From Oxalobacteraceae bacterium AB_14 (lineage in GTDB: Bacteria; Pseudomonadota; Gammaproteobacteria; Burkholderiales; Burkholderiaceae_D), in contig KB906725.1 in assembly GCA_000381565.1 (NCBI GenBank), forward strand, positions 3,110,377-3,174,376: DNA of 64,000 nucleotides. The letters run 5' to 3'. Shown here one piece after another: positions 52,701 to 60,730 of this stretch. A program made the position numbers and the translations under genes. The first letter of the stretch is position 1. Each line of letters begins with the position of its first letter. The notes beneath the pieces were generated by a model. It had not been told where the DNA came from, made no database searches, and was given only the letters and a program-made list of their open reading frames with translations.

Positions 52701-53307
52701 CGCCCGCCAGTACGCGGACGCCGTGGCCGCCGTCGAACAGCGCGAGATCGCGCTCGAAGGCAGCGCCTCGCGCAAGCAAGTGAGCCGCGCGGTGGCGCGC
52801 AACCTGTTCAAGCTCATGGCCTACAAGGACGAGTACGAAGTGGCGCGGCTGCATGCCGATCCGGCCTTCCGCGCGCAGATCGCCGCGCAGTTCGACGGCC
52901 ACTACAAGCTGGCCTTCCATCTGGCGCCGCCGCTGCTGGCGCGCCGCAAGCCGGGTTCCGGCGTGCCGGTCAAGATGACCTTCGGCGGCTGGATGATGCC
53001 GGCCTTCGGCGTGCTGGCCAGGCTCAAGTCGCTGCGCGGCACGCCGCTCGACGTCTTCGGCTACACGCAGGAGCGCAAGCGCGAACGCGCGCTGCGCGAC
53101 CGCTACCTGGCGTTCGCCGCCGAACTGGCGGCCAGCCTGACGGCCGACAACCAGGAGGCCGCGCTGAAACTGGCGCAGTTGCCGGACCAGGTGCGCGGCT
53201 ACGGCCACGTCAAGCTGGCGGCGCTGGACCAGGCGGACGCGCAGTGGACCGAACTGGCGGCCCGCTTCCGCGCCGCCCGCGTGGTGGAGCTGAAGCGCCA
53301 GGCCTGA
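49762..53307 (+). CDS. Fused indolepyruvate:ferredoxin oxidoreductase
   Basis: This 1181-residue cytoplasmic enzyme oxidatively decarboxylates arylpyruvates from amino-acid breakdown to acyl-CoA. Order of parts: pyrimidine-binding and TPP domains (SGYRGSPLGAVDQEL early; GIGCHFMATWM and GGEGVAWVG in the middle), a CxxCxxC ferredoxin-like site (CEGCGDCGVQSNCLSI at about 650), and a C-terminal gamma-type domain (GVGGTGIVTVG). This fusion of IorA and IorB is usual in proteobacteria. The ATG at 49762 was chosen; a second Met lies three codons later. It ends tail to tail with torT. Confidence 0.94.
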   Translation: MNTMTLPVPFLADPHYALDDNLTRAEGRVFLTGTQALVRLLCMQKLSDEARQLNTAGFVSGYRGSPLGAVDQELWRAKDLLQGHHIEFLPAINEELGATAVMGSQQVEADPTRKVDGVFAMWYGKGPGVDRAGDALKHGHVYGSSPTGGVLVILGDDHGCVSSSMPHQSEQALIAWSMPVINPANIQEYMEFGLYGWAMSRYSGAWSGFKAISETVEGGAVVELPPLPQYVTPTDYVAPPDGLHNRWPDLPGLALEQRAAAKLEAVQAFARANSIDRLVVPAPRATIGIISAGKAYLDLLEALERMQLPLQRLEELGVRLYKPGLTYPLEHTRLSAFAAGLSEILVVEEKGAVIEQQVKNLFYNLPQAQRPIVIGKTDRHGDALLSALGELRPSRIAPALVQWLAPKFAQLDLARMLPEFCAAELLSNGADGVKRTPYFCSGCPHNTSTRVPEGSRALAGIGCHFMATWMKRDTNYLAQMGGEGVAWVGSSRFVGEPHVFQNLGDGTYYHSGSLAIRQAIAARTNITYKILYNDAVAMTGGQPVDGTLSVPQIVQQVCSEGAKKVVVVTDAPENYQGVSLPEGVTVHHRGELDAMQRMLREIAGVTVLVYDQTCAAEKRRRRKKNKPDKVVFPDPARRMVVNPAVCEGCGDCGVQSNCLSILPLETELGRKRQIEQSSCNKDYSCVEGFCPSFVSVLGGALRKPESVKLSLADLERALAAYPTPPRHALAKPFEILVAGVGGTGIVTVGALISMAAHLEGKGASTLDFMGFAQKGGAVLSHVRVASSPARLNQVRIDLRQADAVFACDLVVAAMPDSLSVMREGHTKVVANEREIPTADFTRERDASINKAGLLEKLAASAGAANVLQLDAQETAQRFLGDPIGGNILLMGFAWQLGLVPVGLEALMRAIELNAVAIDMNKRAFMLGRLAAADRAALDRLAQPSQRVIPQQVIHFAAPKSLADMVAFRVDWLTSYQNAAYARQYADAVAAVEQREIALEGSASRKQVSRAVARNLFKLMAYKDEYEVARLHADPAFRAQIAAQFDGHYKLAFHLAPPLLARRKPGSGVPVKMTFGGWMMPAFGVLARLKSLRGTPLDVFGYTQERKRERALRDRYLAFAAELAASLTADNQEAALKLAQLPDQVRGYGHVKLAALDQADAQWTELAARFRAARVVELKRQA

Positions 53308-54450
53308 TCAGTTCCTGGCGGGGTCGTAGGACAGCTCGACCTTGTAGCCTTCCGGCGCGATCGAGGTATCGAAAGGATAGCTGGCGAAGTTCTGCTGGTC
53401 GAGCAGTCCGAGGTTGATCAGGATGGTGTGCGGCAGATCCTTGCCGCGCCCCTCCAGCAGGTTGACGGCGGCGTTGATCGCCACCCGCGCCTGGCTCACG
53501 CCCTTGGTGTCGGCGGCGGCGGCGATGTCGCCGCTGCGTACCATGCCGGCGATTTCGTCGGTCAGGTCGTAGGCCACCACGCGCAGCTTGCCGTTCAAGC
53601 CCGCCGCCTTCACCGGCTGGACCGCGGCCGGCGCGCAGCCGGTGCAGCCGAGCAGGTAATCGAGCTTGGCGCCGTGCTTGGCCAGCATCTGCGTCGCCAG
53701 CTGCGTCTGCACCTTGCGGTCGCTGTCGCCGTAGCGGATGTCGACGATGTTGACCGGTATCCTGGCTTGCGCCGCGGCGATCCGCGTGCCGTCCACTTCC
53801 CCCTTGACCCAGCCCGCGCCCATCGGGCCTGGCAGCAGGCCGATGTTGACCGACTTCAGGCCGCGCTGCTGGGCGTCGCGCACCATCCAGCGGGTCGCTT
53901 CCATGCCCATCGCCCGCAGCGAGGTGGTGACCTTGATCGCCAGGTCGTCGCTGCGGCTGTCGTTGGCCAGTTCGAACACCGGTATGCCGGCGGCGCGCGC
54001 CTTGGCGATCGAGTTGTTATTGGCCGTCATGCCGATCGGCGAGATGACGATGGCGTCATACTTGGCCGCGATGGCGGCGTCCATCTGCCGCAACTGGCCT
54101 TTCAGGTCGTCGTAGCCGGTGGCGGGCAGGATGTCGACGGCGACGCCCAGGCGGCGCGCCTCGCTGATGACGCCATAGCTGCAGCCGGCCCAATACGGGT
54201 CCTTCAGGTGCGGGAACAGGAAGGCGATGCGCCAGTGCTTGCCGGCCTTGGGCGCCATCGCATAGGTACCCGGCACCACGCGGCCGCTGGCCAGCGCATC
54301 GTCGGCCGTGCCGTTGGCCTGCAGCGGGCGGAAAATCGACACCACCGGAACCGGCGCAAATTTGGCCGCCGGCGCCGCGACAACGGCCGGCGCCAGGCAC
54401 ACAACCAACGCGCCCAGACAGGCGAATGTTCGTAAGCGAGGATTAAACAT
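53308..54450 (-). CDS. torT: TorT-like periplasmic binding protein
   Basis: This 380-residue exported protein has a signal peptide (residues 1-25). Its periplasmic-binding-protein type 1 fold shows WRIAFLFPHLKDPYWAGCSYGVISEARRLGV, DAIVISPIG, LLPGPMGAGWVKGEVDG and LDYLLGCTGCAPAAVQPV. This follows TorT, which presents TMAO to the sensor TorS. No torS, torR or torA is in the window, so another partner is possible. Its stop codon abuts that of the oxidoreductase gene. Confidence 0.78.
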   Translation of the reverse strand: MFNPRLRTFACLGALVVCLAPAVVAAPAAKFAPVPVVSIFRPLQANGTADDALASGRVVPGTYAMAPKAGKHWRIAFLFPHLKDPYWAGCSYGVISEARRLGVAVDILPATGYDDLKGQLRQMDAAIAAKYDAIVISPIGMTANNNSIAKARAAGIPVFELANDSRSDDLAIKVTTSLRAMGMEATRWMVRDAQQRGLKSVNIGLLPGPMGAGWVKGEVDGTRIAAAQARIPVNIVDIRYGDSDRKVQTQLATQMLAKHGAKLDYLLGCTGCAPAAVQPVKAAGLNGKLRVVAYDLTDEIAGMVRSGDIAAAADTKGVSQARVAINAAVNLLEGRGKDLPHTILINLGLLDQQNFASYPFDTSIAPEGYKVELSYDPARN

Positions 54451-54620
54451 GCGGTGTTCTTCTTCCGTATCGGCGGAGGGGACTTGTTTAGTACAATTCT
54501 AACCGCATCGGCAGGGCGGCGGGGGATCTGACAATTGTCATGTCAATGTTGTGTCATTTGCTTCTGGTGGGCCAGGCGGTATCGCGTCACACTTGTCGTC
54601 ATACCAACCCGGAGACCTCC

Positions 54621-56432
54621 ATGAACCCTGTACTTTCGAAGATGCTGTTTGCCTGTGGCCTCGGCCTGTCCATTCCGGCGCTGGCCGATACCTGGCTGAT
54701 ACGCGACGTGCGCGTGTTCGACGGCGAAACGATGCACGCCAGGCGCTCGGTGCTGGTCAAGGGCGACAAGATCGCCGACGCCGACTTCCGCGGCGGCGCG
54801 CCGGCCGGCGCCCACATCGTCGACGGCGCCGGCCGCACGCTGTTGCCAGGCCTGATCGACGCCCACGTCCACGCCTACCGCCACCTGGAGCTGCCGCTGA
54901 TGTTCGGCGTGACCACGCAGATCGACATGTTCACCGGCGTGGCGACGATGCAGCAGATCAGCGCCAGGATGCGCGGCAACGACAACCGCGACCAGGCCGA
55001 CATGTATTCGGCCGGCACCCTGGCCACCGTGCCGGGCGGCCACGGCACCGAGTACGGCATGGCGATACCGACCCTGACCCGGCCCGATGAAGCCCAGGCC
55101 TTCGTCGATGCCCGCATCGCCGAGGGCTCGTATTTCATCAAGATCGTCATGGAACCGGGCCGTCCCGGCCATGCGACGCCGACGCTGGACCTGCCGACGG
55201 TCAAGGCCCTGGTCGACGCGGCCCACCTGCGCGGCAAGCTGGCGGTGGTCCACGTCAGCAACCTGGCCGACTCCCGCGCCGCGCTGGAAGCGGGCGCCGA
55301 TGGCCTGGTCCATCTGTTCAACGGCGAGCGCCTGAGCGACGCGGAGCTGGCCGGCTTCGTCAAGCTGGTGCAGCAAAAGCATGCCTTCGTCATCCCGACC
55401 ATGAGCGTGTTGGAGAGCATCGCCGGCATGCACGAGGACGACGTGATGGGCGACGCCGGCCTGGCCGCCTTGCTCACCAAGGAGCAGGCCGCGCCGCTGA
55501 AGGTCACTTACGGCAAGCAAGCCAATGCCGTGCTGATGGCGGCGCCGAACCAGGTGGTGGCTGCGCTGAACAAGGCCGGCGCGCCGCTGCTGGCCGGCAC
55601 CGACGCCGGCAACTCCGGCACCCAGTACGGCATCAGCGTGCTGCACGAACTGCGTTCGCTGGTGCAGGCCGGCCTGACGCCGCAGCAGGCGCTGGCCGCC
55701 GCCACGTCGGCGCCGGCGCGCGCCTTCAAGCTGGCCGACCGTGGCCGCATCGCCAAGGGCTACAAGGCCAACCTGCTGCTGGTGGAGGGCGACGCCGGCA
55801 GCGATATCGGCGCGCTGCACCACATCGTCGAAGTGTGGAAGGACGGCGACGCCGTCAGCCCGCTGCGCAAGGCCCAGCTGGACAAGGTGGCGCAGGAGCT
55901 GGCGCCGCGCACGCAGCCGCCGCTGGCGCTGCCGGCCGGTGGCCGCATCAGCCAGTTCTCGGCCGATAAGCTGGCCAGCCCGATCGGCATCGGCTGGATG
56001 CCGTCCACCGACCAATTCGCCGGCGGCAAATCGATCGTCGAGCTGAAGGTGGAGGAAGCTGGCGCGGACGGCCAGCGTCCGCTGGCGGTGACGGCCAAAG
56101 TGCAGCCCGGCTTCGCCTATCCCTGGGCCGGCCTGGCCTTCATGCCCGGCACCCAGATGATGCAGCCGGCCGACCTGCGCGGCGCCAAGGTGCTGCGCTT
56201 CCGGGTCAAGGGCGACGGCCAGCGCTACAGCGTCGGCATCCTGTCGAGCGGCATCCAGATCCCGGTCAGCCAGCCGTTCGAGACTTCGGGCGAGTGGAAA
56301 GAGGTGGCGTTGCCGTTCGATGGTTTCAAGGGCATAGACTTTGGCGCCGTGACCATGATAGCGTTCAACGCTGGGCCGAAGTTGGGCGAATACCAGTTCG
56401 AGATCGCCGACGTGCGGCTGGTGAACGAGTAA
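54621..56432 (+). CDS. Exported amidohydrolase with C-terminal CIA30-like domain
   Basis: This 603-residue protein has a signal peptide (residues 1-23) and a metal-dependent amidohydrolase domain. Markers are the zinc motif LIDAHVHAYRH, GVTT, HVSN as a later His, and LLAGTDAGN with the catalytic Asp. Residues from about 440 form a beta-rich CIA30-like/carbohydrate-binding-like domain (FETSGEWKEVALPFDGF). It probably hydrolyses cyclic or peptide-like amides in the periplasm; the substrate is unknown. GGAGACCTCC precedes the ATG. Confidence 0.88.
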   Translation: MNPVLSKMLFACGLGLSIPALADTWLIRDVRVFDGETMHARRSVLVKGDKIADADFRGGAPAGAHIVDGAGRTLLPGLIDAHVHAYRHLELPLMFGVTTQIDMFTGVATMQQISARMRGNDNRDQADMYSAGTLATVPGGHGTEYGMAIPTLTRPDEAQAFVDARIAEGSYFIKIVMEPGRPGHATPTLDLPTVKALVDAAHLRGKLAVVHVSNLADSRAALEAGADGLVHLFNGERLSDAELAGFVKLVQQKHAFVIPTMSVLESIAGMHEDDVMGDAGLAALLTKEQAAPLKVTYGKQANAVLMAAPNQVVAALNKAGAPLLAGTDAGNSGTQYGISVLHELRSLVQAGLTPQQALAAATSAPARAFKLADRGRIAKGYKANLLLVEGDAGSDIGALHHIVEVWKDGDAVSPLRKAQLDKVAQELAPRTQPPLALPAGGRISQFSADKLASPIGIGWMPSTDQFAGGKSIVELKVEEAGADGQRPLAVTAKVQPGFAYPWAGLAFMPGTQMMQPADLRGAKVLRFRVKGDGQRYSVGILSSGIQIPVSQPFETSGEWKEVALPFDGFKGIDFGAVTMIAFNAGPKLGEYQFEIADVRLVNE

Positions 56433-56450
56433 ATCAAGCGAAGGACGGAC

Positions 56451-57563
56451 GTGGGGATATTGGACGCTTTGAAAAGCGCGTTGGGCCGGCCGTGGGTGCC
56501 GCCGGCCATGGGCAAGGGCCCGTATTTGTGGGTGTGGTCGCTGCTGTTCATCGTGTGGAAGTATGCCTACGTCGGTCCCAGCCCGGCGGAGCTGGTGTGG
56601 CTGGTGCTGACGGTGCTGTTGTTCTTCCCGGTGTATTTCGCCAGCTTCTGGCGCAGCAACCTGCGGGTGCTGCCGCTGTTGCTGATCATGGTGCTGCTGG
56701 GCGTGCTGTGGGCGCCGTACAATGCCGGCGCCAGCACGTTTTTCATCTTCGCCAGCGCCATGTGCGCGCGCTTCGAGCGCCGCCGCCACGCCTACCTGGG
56801 GATAGCGCTGGTGCTGCTGTGCGGTTGCCTGATGACGCCGTCCGTCACGCTGAAGGTCAATTTCCTGGTGCCGGTGCTGGTGGTCGGCGGTCCGATCGGA
56901 TTTGCCAGCATCATGGAGGAGAACGTGCGGCGCTCGCGCGACCGGCTGCTGCGCAAGCAGGAGGAAGTGGCGCACATGGCCCGCATCGCCGAGCGCGAAC
57001 GCATCTCGCGCGACCTGCACGATTTGCTGGGCCACACGCTGTCGATGATCACCCTGAAGGCCGAGCTGGCGGGCAAGCTGCTGGAACGCGATCCGCAGGC
57101 CTGCCGCAGCGAGATCGGCGATATCGAGCGGACCGCGCGCAAGGCCCTGAGCGAGGTGCGCTCGGCGGTGACGGGCATCCGCCAGACCGGCTTCGCGCAC
57201 GAACTGGCGACGGCGCGCGCCAGCCTGGCGGCGGCCAATGTCGGCTTCACTGAACAGGTGCAGCCGTTCGTGTTGCCGGCCGCGCTGGAGAACGTGCTGT
57301 CGCTGGCGCTGCGCGAGGCGGTGACCAACATCCTGCGCCACGCCGACGCTTCCCATTGCGAGGTGAGGATGGTGCTGGAATCGGGCATGGTGGTGCTGCG
57401 GGTGCGCGACAATGGCCGCGCGCTGGCAGGCGGCGCGATCGTGCACGGCTCGGGCCTGAGCGGCATGAAGGAGCGCGTGGCCGCGCTGGGCGGGCGGCTG
57501 GCGCTGCGCGCCGATCGCGGCCTGGCGCTGGAATTGAGTTTGCCGATGGGAGTGGCCGCATGA
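56451..57563 (+). CDS. DesK-like membrane histidine kinase
   Basis: This 370-residue kinase has about five N-terminal membrane helices (residues 20-160). A HisKA_3 part follows (RISRDLHDLLGHTLSMITLKAELA, His near 190), then an HATPase (VRDNGRA, GSGLSGMKERV). It resembles DesK, which senses membrane fluidity, but the signal here is unproven. The start is a GTG at 56451 with GAAGGAC upstream. It overlaps its response regulator by 4 bp. Confidence 0.9.
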   Translation: MGILDALKSALGRPWVPPAMGKGPYLWVWSLLFIVWKYAYVGPSPAELVWLVLTVLLFFPVYFASFWRSNLRVLPLLLIMVLLGVLWAPYNAGASTFFIFASAMCARFERRRHAYLGIALVLLCGCLMTPSVTLKVNFLVPVLVVGGPIGFASIMEENVRRSRDRLLRKQEEVAHMARIAERERISRDLHDLLGHTLSMITLKAELAGKLLERDPQACRSEIGDIERTARKALSEVRSAVTGIRQTGFAHELATARASLAAANVGFTEQVQPFVLPAALENVLSLALREAVTNILRHADASHCEVRMVLESGMVVLRVRDNGRALAGGAIVHGSGLSGMKERVAALGGRLALRADRGLALELSLPMGVAA

Positions 57564-58171
57564 CGATGATCAGCGTGGTGATCGCCGAAGACCAGGCGCT
57601 GGTGCTGGGCGCGCTGGCGGCGCTGTTGAAGCTGGAGGGCGACCTGGACGTGGTGGGCAAGGCCGCCAACGGCCAGGAGGCGCTGGCGCAATGCCTGGCG
57701 CTGCGGCCGGACATTCTGCTGACCGATATCGAGATGCCTTTGATGACCGGGCTGGAACTGGCCGCCGCACTGGCCGGCCACGGCCTGCCGACGCGGGTGA
57801 TGATCGTCACCACCTTCGCCCGCAGCGGCTATCTGCGCCGCGCGCTGGGCGCCGGCGTGCGCGGCTACCTGCTCAAGGATGCGCCGGCCGAGACGCTGGC
57901 GGCGGCGATCCGCACCGTGCACGCGGGCGGCCGCGCCATCGCGCCGGAGCTGGCGCTGGAGAGCTGGAGCGGCCGGCAAGACCCGCTCAACGAGCGCGAA
58001 CGGCAGGTGCTGCGGCTGGCGGGCGAGGGCCGCAGCAGCGGCGACATCGCGCGCCAGATCCACCTGTCCGAAGGCACGGTGCGCAACTATCTTTCCGACG
58101 CGATCAGCAAGCTCGACGCCGGCAACCGGGTCGAAGCGTTCCGCCTGGCCCGCGACGCCGGCTGGCTGTAA
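57560..58171 (+). CDS. DesR-like NarL-family response regulator
   Basis: This 203-residue regulator has a receiver (ILLTDIEMPLMTG, phospho-Asp near 54) and a LuxR-type helix-turn-helix (LNERERQVLRLAGEGRSSGDIARQIHLSEGTVRNYLSDAISKL). It is coupled by a 4-bp overlap to the kinase before it. Targets cannot be seen. A family target is fatty acid desaturase in Bacillus; no such gene is nearby. Confidence 0.93.
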   Translation: MTMISVVIAEDQALVLGALAALLKLEGDLDVVGKAANGQEALAQCLALRPDILLTDIEMPLMTGLELAAALAGHGLPTRVMIVTTFARSGYLRRALGAGVRGYLLKDAPAETLAAAIRTVHAGGRAIAPELALESWSGRQDPLNERERQVLRLAGEGRSSGDIARQIHLSEGTVRNYLSDAISKLDAGNRVEAFRLARDAGWL

Positions 58172-58208
58172 TAGAATAGCGCGACCTTTCCCCACCTTTG
58201 GAGTTTCC

Positions 58209-59189
58209 ATGCATCGTCACCTTGCAGCGTTGTTGCTGCTGGCCTTAGCCGCGCTCGACGCCGGCGCCAGCGTATCGGCCAGCGGTCAGTTCACCGCCAC
58301 CCAGTCCTGCGAGGCGTTCGCGTCCTTCGCCAAGCGCAGCAATCCGGGCGAGGTCAAGGTCGCGGCCGGCACCGCCTACACGGTGCGCGAGATTAACAAG
58401 GTCGACTACGACTGGCTGCGGGTGGAGGTGCCGGGCGCCGCGCCGTCGCTGCGCTGGGTGCAGCGCAGCTGCGGCACGCCGGCGCTGGCCGAGCAGGCGC
58501 TCAAGGCGCCGTCCGGCGGCGCCGGCGGCCAGACCTGCAGCATCGCCAACCAGCAGGACAGCTATGTGCTGGCGATCACCTGGCAGCCCGGTTTTTGCGA
58601 ACACGTGCCCTACAACGGCAAGAAGCCAGAGTGCGACGCCATGAACAGCGGCGCGCTGCCAGCGAAAACGCTGAGCCTGCACGGCCTGTGGCCGAACAAG
58701 AAGGAATGCGGCACCCGCTACGGCAGCTGCGACGGCGCGCCGTTCGCGCTGACCAGGGAAACCATGGACAAGGTGGCGCCGTGGATGCCCAATTTCTACT
58801 TCGAGCGCACCTTCGGCGCCTATGAATGGAACAAGCACGGCAAATGCCAGGCGCTGCCGCCGGACGAGTATTTCATCAAGGCGGTGTCGGCGGTGCGGGT
58901 GGTGAACGATTCGGAAGTGGGCAGGATCGTCCTGGACAACGCTGGCAAGAGCTTCCGCGTCGGCGAGTTCTTCGACCGCGTCAAGGCGCGTTACGGCGAG
59001 CGGGTGGCGGCCAGCATCACGCTGGTGTGCACCCAGCACAAATACCTGCAGGAGATCCGGGTGGCGCTGCCGCTGGACTTCAGCACCGGCGGCGAACTGT
59101 CGCAACTGGTCGGCGACGCGGCCGCCGCCGCGCCGCGCGAAATCGGCTGCGGCGACGAGGTCTATGTCGAGGCGGCGGGCAGGAATTAA
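58209..59189 (+). CDS. Secreted ribonuclease T2
   Basis: This 326-residue exported RNase has a signal peptide (residues 1-20). A short beta-rich N-terminal part (about 27-95, YTVREINKVDYDWLRVEV) resembles an SH3-like module. The T2 catalytic domain has CAS I SLHGLWPN and CAS II YEWNKHGKC with their catalytic His residues. Several Cys pairs fit disulfides of the T2 family. It cuts RNA without base preference outside the cytoplasm. GGAGTTTCC precedes the ATG. Its stop overlaps the convergent small gene. Confidence 0.93.
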   Translation: MHRHLAALLLLALAALDAGASVSASGQFTATQSCEAFASFAKRSNPGEVKVAAGTAYTVREINKVDYDWLRVEVPGAAPSLRWVQRSCGTPALAEQALKAPSGGAGGQTCSIANQQDSYVLAITWQPGFCEHVPYNGKKPECDAMNSGALPAKTLSLHGLWPNKKECGTRYGSCDGAPFALTRETMDKVAPWMPNFYFERTFGAYEWNKHGKCQALPPDEYFIKAVSAVRVVNDSEVGRIVLDNAGKSFRVGEFFDRVKARYGERVAASITLVCTQHKYLQEIRVALPLDFSTGGELSQLVGDAAAAAPREIGCGDEVYVEAAGRN

Positions 59190-59476
59190 GCGACCGGTAC
59201 TTCCTGCAGGCCGCTCCAGGACAGCGTGGTGACTTCGGTCACCAGCACCGAGGCGCCGGTCTGGATGGTTTCCGCCAGGCGGTGGACGCCGTCGCGCACG
59301 TCGTTGATGGTTTCCTTGCCGACGTAGGTGTAGGTGCCGGGCGGCAGGTGGTAGGCCCGGCCGTCGTCGGCCTTGACGCCGGCGGCGATACCGTATTTCG
59401 ACAATTCGATGCTGAAACGCAGGATGGTATCGGGCGCGGCATCGGCAAAGGACACGTGGATTATGTAGTTGATCAT
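59186..59476 (-). CDS. Small hypothetical protein
   Basis: This 96-residue protein begins MINYIIHVSFADAAPDTILRFSIELSKYGI. It contains a central loop DDGRAYHLPPGTYTYVGKETINDVRDGVHRLAETI. No motif is known to me; the text suggests an alpha/beta fold in the cytoplasm. The start is chosen at the Met that begins the regular amphipathic stretch. It is convergent with RNase T2. A strong hairpin with T-run on this strand lies about 80 bp upstream of its start. Confidence 0.65.
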   Translation of the reverse strand: MINYIIHVSFADAAPDTILRFSIELSKYGIAAGVKADDGRAYHLPPGTYTYVGKETINDVRDGVHRLAETIQTGASVLVTEVTTLSWSGLQEVPVA

Positions 59477-59554
59477 AGTGAGGCCTGGATTGAGGAAGCA
59501 TGAATCATGCAGCAAGGCACGGGCAAAAGCAATCCTCCCCGTCCGGACATGGAA

Positions 59555-59588
59555 AAGCCCCGAGCAGGCGGCAAACCTGTCGGGGCTT
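59555..59588 (-). terminator. Terminator-like hairpin in the leader of the 59476 gene
   Basis: The minus strand reads AAGCCCCGACAGG ... CCTGCTCGGGGCTTTTCC, a stem of about 13 bp with one bulge followed by TTTT. It lies upstream of the small gene on the same strand. It may end a short leader RNA or act as an attenuator. The rest of 59477-59767 shows no gene. Confidence 0.5.
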
Positions 59589-59767
59589 AGTGTCAATTGG
59601 CGGAGAAAGCTCGTTGACTGCGGCGAATAGTAATGAAGATTTCTTAAGATTGCCTTAGTGAACATCCCGGCATGGGACTTTGGCGGCGTGCGCAGATGGT
59701 GTAGCATGCTGGACGGCGATTTGGCCGGGCGCACTGGCGCCGGCCCGCCGGTAATTCGAGGATAACT

Positions 59768-60598
59768 ATGCAAATCAAAATCAACGACGTGTTGCGCGCC
59801 TACATCGAGCCGCTGACCGAGGCCGAATACGCGGCGCTGGAGCGCAGCATCCTGGTGGAAGGCTGCCGCGACGCGCTGGTGCTGTGGGAAGACGTGCTGG
59901 TCGACGGCCACAACCGCTACCAGATCTGCCAGCAGCACGGCATTCCGTTCAAGGTCACGGAAAACACCAGTTTCCGCAGCCTGGACGATGTCAAGCTGTG
60001 GATGATCGATAACAACCTCGGCCGGCGCAGCATTTCCGACTACCAGCGCGGCGTGCTGGCGCTGCGCAAGAAGGAGATCGTCACCGCCCGCGTGGTCGAG
60101 CTGGCCGCGCAGGCCGCCGCCGAGGACGCCGCCATCGCGCCGCCGGAAGGCGAGGCGCCCCAGGCCAGGCCGGCCGCCATGCCGCTGACCTCGCGCGAGG
60201 ACATCGCCCGCGCCGCGCGCCTGAGCAGCGCCACCATCAGCCAGATCGAAAAGATCCAGAAGACGGCGACGCCGGAGCTGGTGGAGGCGGTCCGTTCGGG
60301 CACGATCTCGATCAACGCCGCCGCCACCGTGGCTTCGCTGCCGGAAGCCGACCAGGTCGCCGCGGTGGCCGGCGGCAAGAAGGAGTTGCAGAAGGCCGCC
60401 AAGGAAGTGCGCGAACTGCGCGCCGCCTCGCGTCCCGCCAAGGAGGCCAAGGAGGGCGGCGGCGAGTACGGCCGGCCGCTGACCGAGGTCGACGAGCTGC
60501 GCGCCGAAAACGCCTCGCTGAAGGAAAAGAACGCGGCGCTGCGGGCGGAAATCACCGCGCTGCAACTGCGTATCTCGGAGCTGGTCGACGCCAGTTAA
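59768..60598 (+). CDS. ParB-like nuclease-fold protein with coiled-coil tail
   Basis: This 276-residue protein begins with a ParB/sulfiredoxin-like N-domain (PLTEAEYAALERSILVEGCRDALVLWEDVLVDGHNRYQICQQHGIP). A helix-turn-helix-like middle follows (REDIARAARLSSATISQIEKI). It ends in a long coiled coil (about 230-275, LRAENASLKEKNAALRAEITALQLRISEL). No parA or parS is nearby. This solitary ParB-like type may regulate genes rather than segregate DNA. GAGGATA precedes the ATG. Confidence 0.8.
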   Translation: MQIKINDVLRAYIEPLTEAEYAALERSILVEGCRDALVLWEDVLVDGHNRYQICQQHGIPFKVTENTSFRSLDDVKLWMIDNNLGRRSISDYQRGVLALRKKEIVTARVVELAAQAAAEDAAIAPPEGEAPQARPAAMPLTSREDIARAARLSSATISQIEKIQKTATPELVEAVRSGTISINAAATVASLPEADQVAAVAGGKKELQKAAKEVRELRAASRPAKEAKEGGGEYGRPLTEVDELRAENASLKEKNAALRAEITALQLRISELVDAS

Positions 60599-60621
60599 GG
60601 GAAACTCGAATACCCGTAATT

Positions 60622-60701
60622 CGTCATTCCCGCGAAAGCGGGAATCCATACTTCGCCGGACGGGATGCGGCGTATGGGTTCCCGCTTTCGCGGGAACGAC
60701 G
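60622..60701. repeat. REP palindrome (CGTCATTCCCGCGAAAGCGG)
   Basis: Inverted units at 60622-60650 and 60673-60701 each contain a small CGCGAAAGCG or CGCTTTCGCG hairpin and pair with each other. It is of the same family as the element at 21228. It lies between the ParB-like gene and the acylase gene; translation through it upstream of the acylase ATG is not real. Confidence 0.82.
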
Positions 60702-60730
60702 TGGTTTACCTCACTGCCCGGAGTCTGTCG

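Noticed and set aside
49678-53208. A 1176-residue frame opposite the indolepyruvate oxidoreductase gene
   Set aside because: No motif is present and the opposite strand has clear TPP and Fe-S motifs.
60665-60730. An N-terminal extension of the acylase starting at 60665
   Set aside because: These codons fall in the REP palindrome; the signal peptide and ribosome binding site support 60731.
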